From assembly GCA_040901495.1 (NCBI GenBank), contig JBBDYO010000075.1:1-13464 (forward strand): a DNA stretch of 13,464 nt, written 5' to 3'. Within the stretch, counting starts at the first letter, position 1; every line of letters starts with the position of its first letter. This DNA is from VRUE01 sp040901495 (GTDB lineage: Bacteria; Actinomycetota; Thermoleophilia; Solirubrobacterales; 70-9). Made by a program: the position numbers and the translations under genes. This document shows positions 1-6,617 of the stretch, in pieces. The notes below the pieces were generated by a model that saw nothing but the letters and a program-made list of their open reading frames with translations, had not been told where the DNA came from and ran no database searches.

Positions 1-332
1 CCGCCGAGCACGTGGTAGAGGCCGCGGTACTCGTGGGTGCGCTCGATCGGGATCACGTCGGCGGGTTCCTCGAGGACGCAGATCGTCGTCTGGTCCCGAC
101 CGTGGTCAGTGCAGATCCGGCAAAGAGGGCCCTCGGAAAGGTTGAAGCACCGCTCGCAGAGGCCGACCTTTTCCTGCACCTCGCCGATTGCCGTGGCGAG
201 CGCCGTCGTCTCCTCCTCGGGGGCGCGGAGGATGTGGAACGCGAGGCGCTGCGCGGTCCGCTGGCCAATCCCCGGCAGTCGCGACAGCTCGGCGACCAGG
301 CGGGCGAGTGGCGCCGGCCCCTCGACGCTCAC
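1..332 (-). CDS. recR: Recombination protein RecR, 5' part (gene runs off the window)
   Basis: RecR acts with RecF and RecO in recombinational repair, loading RecA at gapped DNA. The first 110 codons are present. An N-terminal helix-hairpin-helix region (about residues 8-30, LPGIGQRTAQRLAFHIL) is followed by a four-cysteine zinc finger (CERC and CRIC, about residues 57-72). The start of the Toprim domain (TICVLEEPADV, about residue 80 on) is then visible. The family is about 200 residues long, so roughly the C-terminal half lies beyond base 1. The start is GTG at 332, where GTGA overlaps the stop of the oxidoreductase gene by four bases. No strong Shine-Dalgarno sequence is seen, so translation is probably coupled to the upstream gene. 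Family identity is secure. The neighbour dnaX-ybaB pair supports it, because dnaX-ybaB-recR is a classic bacterial order. Confidence 0.95.
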   Translation of the reverse strand, partial: MSVEGPAPLARLVAELSRLPGIGQRTAQRLAFHILRAPEEETTALATAIGEVQEKVGLCERCFNLSEGPLCRICTDHGRDQTTICVLEEPADVIPIERTHEYRGLYHVLG

Positions 333-1930
333 CTAGCGGCCCCGTCGCCGGCTGCAACCTCGCTCCGGTCGGCGGCGGTGCTCTCACCCAGGTTGCCGCG
401 GATCAGGTCGGCGGCGCGCTCGGCGATCGCGATCGTCGGCGCGTTGGTGTTGCCGCGCGGGACCGTCGGCATCACCGAGGCGTCGACGACCCGCAGCGCT
501 TCGAGTCCGTTCACCCGCAGGTCGGCGTCGACCACCGAGCCGATCGCGCAGGTCCCGACCGGGTGGTAGATCTCATAGGTCGTCGCGGCGGCGTGTGCTC
601 GCAGGGCGTCGTCGGAATCGCCGTCCGGCGCGGTGAAACGCTCGGCGCAGTAGGGCTGGAGGGCCGGCTGGGCGCAGATCTCCTCGACCAGCCGCAGCGC
701 GTCGACCATGCGCGCCATGTCCGACTCGTCCTCGTAGAAGGCGTTGCGGATGACCGGCTTCGCCGTCGGGTCTTTCGAGGCAAGCCGCACCGAGCCGCGG
801 CTCGCCGGGGTGAGCAGGCAAGGGGAGACCCAGATGCCGTGCGCTTCGGGGTCCTTCGTGCCCTCGTCGACGATCTGGATTGGCGCGACGTGGATCTGGA
901 CATCCGGCGCCTCAACGCCGTCGCCGACGCGGGCGAACCCGCCGGACTCGGCCAGGTTGGAGGCGAACGGGCCGGTCTGCGTCGCCATGAACTCCTCCAG
1001 CGCCGCCGGCTCCAGCGCCAGCAGCAGGCTCTCCGGCTCGGGAGTGGTCCAGACGTTGTAGGTGGAGGTGTGGTCGCTGAGGTTCTCGCCCACCGCCGGC
1101 TGGTCGAGCAGAACCTCGACTTCGCGCATCGTCAGGTGCTCCGCCGGGCCGACCCCGGACAGCATCAGCAGCTGGGGGGAGTTGTAGGCGCCGCCGCAGA
1201 GGATCACCTCGCGCTCGGCGCGCAGCTCTTGCGCCTGGCCGAGCTGGCTCGCCTCGACCCCCACCGCGCGGGTGCCGTCGAACAGGACCCGGTTGACGTG
1301 CATGTAGGGCATCACGGTCAGGTTCGGGCGCTCCATCGCCGGGTGCAGGTAGGCGACGGACGCGCTGGCGCGCATCCCGCCTCGCTGGGTCACCTGGTAC
1401 ATCCCGACGCCGTCCTGCTCAGCGCCGTTGAAGTCGTCGTTCCGCGCCAGGCCGGCTTCGACTCCGGCCTCGACGAAGGCGGGGGTGATCTTGTTGCCCG
1501 AGCGCTGATCGGAAACGGGCAGCGGCCCACCGACCCCGTGCCACTCGGACGCGCCGCGCTCGTTGTCCTCGGCTTTGAGGAAGTAGGGAAAGAGGTCGTC
1601 CCAGGCCCAGCCCGTCACGCCCCAGTCGTCGTAGTCGCGGCGGTTGCCGCGGATGTAGACCATCGCGTTGATCGACGAGGAGCCACCGAGCACCCTGCCG
1701 CGTGGCAGAGTGATCCGGCGCCCGTTGCAGTTCGGCTCCGGCGCCGAGCTGTAGCCCCAGTCGACTTCGGTGCCGGCGAGCTTGAGGTACCCGAGCGGGA
1801 CGTGGATGTTCTCGTTGACGTCGGGTGGGCCGGACTCGAGCAGCAGCACGCTGACGTCGGGGTCCTCGGACAGCCGCGCCGCAAGGACACAGCCGGCCGA
1901 GCCGGCGCCGGCAATCACGTAGTCGTACAT
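329..1930 (-). CDS. GMC-family FAD-dependent oxidoreductase (choline/alcohol dehydrogenase-like)
   Basis: This 533-residue protein belongs to the glucose-methanol-choline oxidoreductase family, which oxidises an alcohol group using FAD. The dinucleotide-binding GAGSAG motif is at residues 8-13, with the ribose-binding Glu near 32. GMC signature 1 (PRGRVLGGSSSINAM) lies at about 76-90 and signature 2 (GGAYNSPQLLMLSG) at about 250. The C-terminal active-site region has H456 in YHPVGTC and N496 in NTNAP, the usual catalytic pair. Length is normal for the family and no signal peptide or membrane segment is seen. I chose ATG 1930 because the Rossmann fold starts there and GGGAGG lies four bases upstream. 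The open frame continues to 2179 but would overlap ybaB. The substrate cannot be read from sequence. Its place between ybaB and recR is unusual. Confidence 0.93.
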   Translation of the reverse strand: MYDYVIAGAGSAGCVLAARLSEDPDVSVLLLESGPPDVNENIHVPLGYLKLAGTEVDWGYSSAPEPNCNGRRITLPRGRVLGGSSSINAMVYIRGNRRDYDDWGVTGWAWDDLFPYFLKAEDNERGASEWHGVGGPLPVSDQRSGNKITPAFVEAGVEAGLARNDDFNGAEQDGVGMYQVTQRGGMRASASVAYLHPAMERPNLTVMPYMHVNRVLFDGTRAVGVEASQLGQAQELRAEREVILCGGAYNSPQLLMLSGVGPAEHLTMREVEVLLDQPAVGENLSDHTSTYNVWTTPEPESLLLALEPAALEEFMATQTGPFASNLAESGGFARVGDGVEAPDVQIHVAPIQIVDEGTKDPEAHGIWVSPCLLTPASRGSVRLASKDPTAKPVIRNAFYEDESDMARMVDALRLVEEICAQPALQPYCAERFTAPDGDSDDALRAHAAATTYEIYHPVGTCAIGSVVDADLRVNGLEALRVVDASVMPTVPRGNTNAPTIAIAERAADLIRGNLGESTAADRSEVAAGDGAAR

Positions 1931-1984
1931 CGATCCTCCCATCGTGGGCTGCATCCGCTCTTCACCGTGCGGTTCCCGGTCTCC

Positions 1985-2004
1985 GCCGCCGAGTCTAGGG
2001 CGGC
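1985..2004 (-). other. Small hairpin between ybaB and the GMC gene
   Basis: A perfect 6-bp inverted repeat, GCCGCC and GGCGGC with an 8-base loop, begins three bases past the ybaB stop. It has no T-tract, so it is not a standard intrinsic terminator. It may slow readthrough, protect the upstream mRNA end, or be chance in GC-rich DNA. The loop holds TAGACT, a possible -10 box for the oxidoreductase gene. Confidence 0.3.
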
Positions 2005-2006
2005 GC

Positions 2007-2348
2007 TCATCCCCCCGGCAAGCCGCCGAGGCCACCAAGGTCACCGGCGATCCCGCCCATTTTCGAGGCGGCCAGCTCCTGGGCGGCGCGGAGGGCCTCG
2101 TTGACCGCCGCCTGCACCATGTCGGCAAGCAGCTCCGCCTCCTCGGGGTCGACGGCCTCGGGGTCGATGACGATCTCACGCAGGGTCATGTCGCCTCCCA
2201 TCTTCACCTTGACCATGCCGCCACCGGCGCTGGCCTCGACCACCTCGTTTTTGAGCTGCTCCTGCGCCTGCATCGCCTCCTGCTGCATCTTCTGCGCCTG
2301 CTTCATCAGGGCGTTCATGTCGAAGCCCCCCGGTCCTCCCCTTGCCAC
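2007..2348 (-). CDS. ybaB: YbaB/EbfC family nucleoid-associated protein
   Basis: This small DNA-binding protein forms dimers and is usually encoded between dnaX and recR. The 113 residues begin with a short Gly-rich stretch. A long helix follows (about 10-40, NALMKQAQKMQQEAMQAQEQL), then a small sheet with GGGMVKVKMGGDMTLREIVIDPE, the conserved core of the family. A helix with ELLADMVQAAVNEAL and a Gly/Leu-rich tail complete it. Length matches the family (about 100-115). The start is GTG at 2348, sharing one base with the TAG stop of dnaX. The AGGAGG ribosome-binding site lies in the last codons of dnaX, seven bases upstream, which explains why this start is preferred over the internal ATG at codon 11. 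It is probably co-transcribed with dnaX. Confidence 0.95.
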   Translation of the reverse strand: MARGGPGGFDMNALMKQAQKMQQEAMQAQEQLKNEVVEASAGGGMVKVKMGGDMTLREIVIDPEAVDPEEAELLADMVQAAVNEALRAAQELAASKMGGIAGDLGGLGGLPGG

Positions 2349-4204
2349 TAGCTGACCTCCTCCGCGTCGAACTCGCTCTTGATCCGCTCCACCAGCGCCT
2401 CGGTGTCCATCTTCTGGGGGACGCCGGGGTCTCCCGAGCCACCCTCTCCGTCGAGGGTCTCGTACACCGGTCGAATCCGTGTCCCCAGCACCGCCTCGAG
2501 TGCGTCGGCGACCTGCTCCCGCTTGTCGGGCGCCTCCGCCTTGCGTTTGTTGAAGGTCGAGTCGGCCGGGAACCCGATCCTCAGCCCATCCTCGTCCAAC
2601 CCGATCGGCCTCGCCCCCTCGAAGATCGCCGCCAGCGCCGGCGCCGTCTGCCGCAGGTTGTCCAGCACCGCCGGCCAGACCCGCCCAATCTCCTCCAGGT
2701 CGAAGGAGGCGGGCCCTCCTGGCCCGGGGGTCCTGTCACTGGGGGAGGGGGGCGCTGCGGGCGGGGTCGTCCTCGACCCCCCTCCCCCAGCGCCACCCCC
2801 GGCAGGAGCGTCAGCTTCTTCAGCTGAAAGATCGGGTGTCTCTTCAGCCGCAAGCTTCGGAGGCTCAGCGGCCTCCGCCCCCTCCGGCGAGGAATCTGCC
2901 GCGGTTGGCGGCGGCTCAGCAGAGTTGTCCGGAGCGACCCCTCCCGTGGGTGGCGTGGGGCTGGGTTCCTCGCCCGCAGCCTGCGAGGACGAGGAGTCCC
3001 CCCCCCCCCCCACGACAGGACCCGCGGGCGGAGGGGCTCCGGCTCTCCCCTGCTCGAGTCGCTCGATCCGGCGCAGCAGGCCCTCCGTCGAAGGGTCGAG
3101 GTCCGGACGCGCTGCTTTGAGCAGGGCAATCTCAACCGCCATCCGAGCGTCGTCGCCCTCGCGCACCGCGGTCAGCGCCGCGGCCAGCTCGTCGATCGTC
3201 CGGACCAGCGTCGCGGCGCCGACGGCATTGGCTTGGGCCGCGAGCCGGTCGCCGTCGGTCGCGGTGACCACAAAGGTGTTGGGCACGTCGCCGACCGTCT
3301 GCGTCACGAGCAAGTGCCGCAGGTGGGCGAGCAGGTCGCGGGCGAACTGGCTCGGGTCGCGACCCGAGCGGGCCATCTTCTCGACCTCGAGCAGGACCGC
3401 CTTTGGGTCTTCGGCGACGATCGCGTCGACGGCCCCGAACAGCAGCTCCGCGTCAACGGCGCCGAGCAGCTCGAGCACGGCTTCGAGGCTGACATGCTTG
3501 CCGCCGAAGGCGACCAGCTGGTCGAGCGTCCCGAGCGCGTCGCGGAAGCTGCCGGAGGCGGAGCGGGCAATCATCGCCACCGCGCCCTCGTCGACCTCGA
3601 GCCCCTCCGCAACAGCGACCCGCTGAAGGACCTCGGAGATCTGCTCGAGCGAGGGGCGCTGGAAGTCGAAGCGCTGGCAGCGGTCGGCAATCGTCGCCAT
3701 CACCTTGTGCGACTCGGTGGTGGCGAGGACGAAGACGGTGTTCGGGGGCGGCTCCTCGAGCGTCTTCAAGAAGGCGTTCCAGGCCTCTTTGGTCAGCATG
3801 TGGGCCTCGTCGAGGATGTAGACCTTCCAGTGGCCGCCGGCCGGCGCGTAGGCGACCCGCTCGCGCAGGTCGCGGACGTCGTCGACCGAGCGGTTGGAGG
3901 CGGCGTCCATCTCGATCACGTCGATCGAGGTCCCGGCGGCGATCGTCACGCAGGAGTCGCACTCGCCGCACGGTGTGACGGTCGGCCCGCCCCGTTCGCA
4001 GTTGAGCGAGCGGGCGAGGATCTTCGCCATCGAGGTCTTGCCGGTGCCACGCGAGCCGACGAACAGGTAGGCGTGGTGAACCTTGCCCTGCTCGACCGCG
4101 TTGCGCAGGGTCCTCACCACGTGCGGCTGGCCGACCACCTCCTCGAAGGAGCCGGGCCGATGGCGGCGGTAAAGGGAGGTTGACTCGCTGTTCGCAGGCA
4201 CCAC
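2348..4204 (-). CDS. dnaX: DNA polymerase III subunit gamma/tau
   Basis: DnaX is the ATPase of the clamp loader that places the sliding clamp on DNA and ties together the replisome. From GTG 4204 it has 618 residues. Walker A (GSRGTGKT) is at about 50-57, a four-cysteine zinc site at about C69, C79, C82 and C85, and Walker B (ILDEAH) at about 130-135. Sensor 1 (FVLATTE) follows. Domain III is followed by a long Pro/Gly/Ser/Glu-rich linker (about 385-515), then a conserved C-terminal domain from FDLEEIGRVWPAVL. The frame is open back to an ATG at 4279, but that would overlap the divergent gene. Conserved sequence begins just after GTG 4204/4201, and a TACACT box lies immediately upstream. A run of 14 G in the linker (2998-3011) and a following hairpin suggest a short gamma form by -1 frameshift. 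Confidence 0.95.
   Translation of the reverse strand: MVPANSESTSLYRRHRPGSFEEVVGQPHVVRTLRNAVEQGKVHHAYLFVGSRGTGKTSMAKILARSLNCERGGPTVTPCGECDSCVTIAAGTSIDVIEMDAASNRSVDDVRDLRERVAYAPAGGHWKVYILDEAHMLTKEAWNAFLKTLEEPPPNTVFVLATTESHKVMATIADRCQRFDFQRPSLEQISEVLQRVAVAEGLEVDEGAVAMIARSASGSFRDALGTLDQLVAFGGKHVSLEAVLELLGAVDAELLFGAVDAIVAEDPKAVLLEVEKMARSGRDPSQFARDLLAHLRHLLVTQTVGDVPNTFVVTATDGDRLAAQANAVGAATLVRTIDELAAALTAVREGDDARMAVEIALLKAARPDLDPSTEGLLRRIERLEQGRAGAPPPAGPVVGGGGDSSSSQAAGEEPSPTPPTGGVAPDNSAEPPPTAADSSPEGAEAAEPPKLAAEETPDLSAEEADAPAGGGAGGGGSRTTPPAAPPSPSDRTPGPGGPASFDLEEIGRVWPAVLDNLRQTAPALAAIFEGARPIGLDEDGLRIGFPADSTFNKRKAEAPDKREQVADALEAVLGTRIRPVYETLDGEGGSGDPGVPQKMDTEALVERIKSEFDAEEVS
2916..3011 (-). promoter_or_regulatory. 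Candidate -1 frameshift or slippage signal in dnaX
   Basis: On the coding strand a run of 14 G (3011 to 2998) is followed by an 8-base spacer. A 7-bp perfect stem, TCCTCGC (2989-2983) with GCGAGGA (2973-2967), comes next, closing a 9-base loop. In the -1 frame 27 codons follow and end at TGA (2918-2916). The product would have about 429 residues from GTG 4204, keeping the ATPase domains and losing the C-terminal domain. E. coli dnaX uses a slippery run plus a downstream stem to make a 431-residue gamma form. The layout is seen directly; its use here is inference. Confidence 0.5.
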
Positions 4205-4208
4205 AGCC

Positions 4209-4214
4209 AGTGTA
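4209..4214 (-). promoter_or_regulatory. Putative -10 box for leaderless dnaX
   Basis: TACACT reads towards dnaX and ends four bases before GTG 4204 and seven bases before the adjacent GTG 4201. No Shine-Dalgarno sequence lies at the usual distance and no good -35 box is seen. The spacing suits a transcript starting at or next to the second GTG. Confidence 0.4.
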
Positions 4215-4260
4215 TCTGCGGCCACCGCGCCCTCCGGGCCGGTTCGGCGGCGCTCGCCTG

Positions 4261-4266
4261 TAGGTT
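4261..4266 (+). promoter_or_regulatory. Putative -10 box for a leaderless membrane-protein gene
   Basis: TAGGTT ends exactly six bases before ATG 4273, so transcription would begin at the start codon. There is no Shine-Dalgarno sequence and no clear -35 box. Confidence 0.45.
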
Positions 4267-4272
4267 GCGCCG

Positions 4273-5793
4273 ATGCCATCCGGGGCTCGCAGCTGGCTGA
4301 CGTCCACCGCCTGGATCGCCGCCGTCGCGGCGCTCCTGCTGCTGCTCTTCCCGACCGGCTTCCCCAACTACGACACGATCTACAGCCTGCTGTGGGGCAG
4401 GGAACTGGCCGAAGGGCTGAGCCCCGACCGAGGCGCCGCCCTGCCCCCCACCCCGCACCCGCTCTACGAACTGTTCGGCCTCGTGGCCTCCCCGCTGGGC
4501 GATGGCGCGATCGACCTGACGATGGTGATCGCCTACGTCTCGCTGGGCCTGGTCGGCTACCTCGTCTACCGGCTCGGCTCGCTCTGGTTCGACCGGCCGA
4601 TCGGGGCGGTCGCGGCGCTGATCGTCCTCACCCGCGCTCCCTACCTCTCCAACGGGCTGCGCGCCTACATCGACCTTCCCTACATCGTCCTCGTCCTCGG
4701 CGCCCTGGTGCTCGAGACGAAGCGGCCGCGCGCCGGCTGGCCCGTCCTCGCCCTGCTCGTCCTGGCCGGCCTCCTGCGCCCCGAGGCCTGGCTCTTCTCC
4801 GCCGCCTACCTCGCCTACCTCACGCTCACCCTGCGACAGAGCGAGACCCGGCCAGTGGCGCACGAATCTGCAGCTACCCGTGCTATGCGCGGGAAACCGC
4901 AGATTCGTGGGTGGGGACTGAACTGGCGCGGGGGGCGTTCTTCACGGGAGATGGTCGGTCTGACAGCGCTGGCGCTGGCGGCGCCGCTCGGATGGGCGAT
5001 TTTCGACTGGATCACCGCTGGCAGCCCTACCTACTCGTTTACCGGCACCCGCGAAACGGTGGACACGCTCAACCGCCACACCGGCCCGGTCGACCTCGTC
5101 CTCTATGGCCCGCGAGCCCTCGGCGAGTTGCTCCAGTGGCCGGGGATGGTTGGCGCCGCGGGCGGCATCGTCCTCGGGCTCGCTTTCCTGCGCCGGCGCA
5201 GCACGATCAGCACCGCCGCGGCGGTGCTGGCGCTCGGCGCCTTTGCCGTACTCGCCTGCGCCGGGCTCGCGATCATCCCCCGCTACACAATGCTCGCCGC
5301 GGCGGTGCTGGCGATCTTCACCGCGCTCGCCCTGCTCGGCTGGCGGCTGCTCGATCGCGATCACCGCTGGCGGCGGCGCTGGCAGGTCTTCGCCGCCTTT
5401 GTCGCGGCGATGTTCGTGATCTGGGCTCCGAACCAGTACGACCTGCTGCACGCGGTCGACACCGACCTCACCAACCAGAGCGAGATCGAGTCCGACCTGA
5501 CGGCGCTCGCCGACTCCGATGCCTTCGAGCCACTCTGCGTCCCGATCTCAGTGCCCAACCACCGCGCCGCGCCGCGCCTCGCCTTCCTGCTTGACGTCAG
5601 GCCGAGCCAGATCGTCAGCTCCTCCGAGCAGCGCCAGCCCGATCGCGGCTACTTCCTCGACCCGGCCAGCGAGTTCGTCATCCACAACTTCATCCTCGAC
5701 CCCAACGACCCGTCGAGGCTGAAGACCCCCGTCCCGTCCGGCTTCCGCCGCGTCGCGGCCAATGACTCCTGGGTCCTCTTCCGCCGCTGCTGA
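4273..5793 (+). CDS. Polytopic membrane protein, GT-C glycosyltransferase-like
   Basis: The 506-residue product is strongly hydrophobic, with about nine to eleven membrane segments. The first is at about residues 10-28 (AWIAAVAALLLLLFP). An acidic loop with NYDTIYSLLWGRELAEG follows, and the last segment is at about 365-385 before a soluble tail of about 120 residues. An early acidic loop, a second-segment RAYIDLPY region and RPEAW are features often seen in GT-C type transferases that use lipid-linked sugars (families such as GT39/GT83). I see no diagnostic catalytic motif, so this is a fold-level suggestion. Near residues 195-225 a hydrophilic, Arg-rich stretch is encoded by a strong palindrome. 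The start ATG 4273 follows a TAGGTT box by six bases. The gene is divergent from dnaX and its stop lies four bases from the stop of the convergent decarboxylase. Confidence 0.7.
   Translation: MPSGARSWLTSTAWIAAVAALLLLLFPTGFPNYDTIYSLLWGRELAEGLSPDRGAALPPTPHPLYELFGLVASPLGDGAIDLTMVIAYVSLGLVGYLVYRLGSLWFDRPIGAVAALIVLTRAPYLSNGLRAYIDLPYIVLVLGALVLETKRPRAGWPVLALLVLAGLLRPEAWLFSAAYLAYLTLTLRQSETRPVAHESAATRAMRGKPQIRGWGLNWRGGRSSREMVGLTALALAAPLGWAIFDWITAGSPTYSFTGTRETVDTLNRHTGPVDLVLYGPRALGELLQWPGMVGAAGGIVLGLAFLRRRSTISTAAAVLALGAFAVLACAGLAIIPRYTMLAAAVLAIFTALALLGWRLLDRDHRWRRRWQVFAAFVAAMFVIWAPNQYDLLHAVDTDLTNQSEIESDLTALADSDAFEPLCVPISVPNHRAAPRLAFLLDVRPSQIVSSSEQRQPDRGYFLDPASEFVIHNFILDPNDPSRLKTPVPSGFRRVAANDSWVLFRRC
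4861..4909. repeat. Palindromic (REP-like) element inside the membrane-protein gene
   Basis: Arms CACGAATCTGC (4861-4871) and GCAGATTCGTG (4899-4909) are a perfect 11-bp inverted repeat around 27 bases. An inner pair CCCG (4877-4880) and CGGG (4890-4893) adds a second stem. The element reads through in frame and encodes a hydrophilic Arg/Lys/Ala-rich stretch unlike the flanking membrane segments. No second copy was noticed in the window. Confidence 0.6.
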
Positions 5794-5797
5794 TCGG

Positions 5798-6577
5798 CTA
5801 GCCGCGCTCTACCCGGTCGATGGCCGCGTGGGTTGAGGCGGCGATGTCGGCGTCTCCGAGGTCGACTTTGGGCGGCAGCTCGATGTGGAGCTCGCTTGAG
5901 GGGTCGAGGCGGACGCGCAGGTCACCGGTACGGGAGTCGAGTACATGCCCACCGCGGGAGCGGTCGGCGCTGATGAAGTGGAGGTGGTAGCCACTCACCT
6001 CGATGCCCTCGACGTAGTCGGGGAAGCGGAAGCCGAGCATCGTCCCGCTGATGTCGGTCAGCTCGAAGACGTGCTGCTCGCCGACCACCTCGGTCAGTGG
6101 GCGATAGGGCGGCTTCTGGCGCGGCACCGAGCGGGCGCGGACCCGATCGAAGTGTCCGTCGAGGCGGATCGCGCACGAGGCGGCGCCGTCGGGAATCAGC
6201 TCGTCGAGGCGGGCCAATAACCCATCGTGCTCGAGCGGGCCCTCGATCCTGGAATCGATCGACGGCTCGAAATGGGCCACCACGGCGAAGGGGGTCTTCG
6301 TCGTCCCATCCACCTCGCCCACCACCCCGTCGACGTCGGCGCGGTAGAAGCGGCCGTCGATCGCGATCATCTCCCCGTCCAGCCCGTTCAGCGTTCCGAG
6401 CCCGAGGTCGCCATGCTCGGCCAGCTCAGCGAAGCTGAGGTCGCCGTCATAAGCCCCCTCGAGCAAGGCGCCGATCGTCGAGGCCTGGAAGAGGACGTGG
6501 GGCTCGTGCTCGGCGTCGAGTTCCGCCTCCCGCATCGTCTCCACGTGCAGCGCTTTGATCCACCGCTCGTCCAGCAC
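5798..6577 (-). CDS. budA: Alpha-acetolactate decarboxylase
   Basis: The enzyme decarboxylates 2-acetolactate to (R)-acetoin in the butanediol/acetoin pathway, in the cytoplasm, using a zinc ion. The 259 residues show the family pattern from about 29 on. LFQASTIGALLEGAYDG comes first, then GDLGLGTLNGLDGEMI (55-71). The segment with RSVPRQKPPYRPL (149-161) follows, then SGYHLHFISADRSRGGHVLD. In that last segment H198, H200 and H211 match the three zinc-binding histidines. Length is normal (about 235-260). The first codon is GTG 6577, with no convincing ribosome-binding site. ATG 6535 is an alternative that would still keep the conserved core. It is divergent from the ABC transporter genes with a gap of 40 bases. 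No acetolactate synthase or acetoin dehydrogenase gene is nearby, so the substrate source is encoded elsewhere. Confidence 0.93.
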   Translation of the reverse strand: MLDERWIKALHVETMREAELDAEHEPHVLFQASTIGALLEGAYDGDLSFAELAEHGDLGLGTLNGLDGEMIAIDGRFYRADVDGVVGEVDGTTKTPFAVVAHFEPSIDSRIEGPLEHDGLLARLDELIPDGAASCAIRLDGHFDRVRARSVPRQKPPYRPLTEVVGEQHVFELTDISGTMLGFRFPDYVEGIEVSGYHLHFISADRSRGGHVLDSRTGDLRVRLDPSSELHIELPPKVDLGDADIAASTHAAIDRVERG

Positions 6578-6617
6578 GGCGGCAGTCTCTCACCCGCCCG
6601 CTGCCGAGGAGCCCGCC

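Noticed and set aside
188..2104. A 638-codon open frame on the plus strand
   Set aside because: It lies wholly antisense to the GMC oxidoreductase and ybaB genes. Its translation is Arg/Val/Gly-rich with no family features, as expected of antisense frames in GC-rich DNA.
1931..2179. Upstream extension of the GMC oxidoreductase
   Set aside because: The extension would overlap most of ybaB and is Ser/Arg/Pro-rich. The Rossmann motif begins right after ATG 1930, which has a strong ribosome-binding site.
2381..3135. A different dnaX short form through the other shifted frame
   Set aside because: Losing one G puts the ribosome into a frame open for about 140 codons to 2581, giving a long basic tail with no family likeness. 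The opposite shift gives the compact product.
4205..4279. ATG 4279 as the start of dnaX
   Set aside because: It would overlap the divergent gene start at 4273. The extra 25 residues do not resemble DnaX, and a -10 box lies downstream of it.
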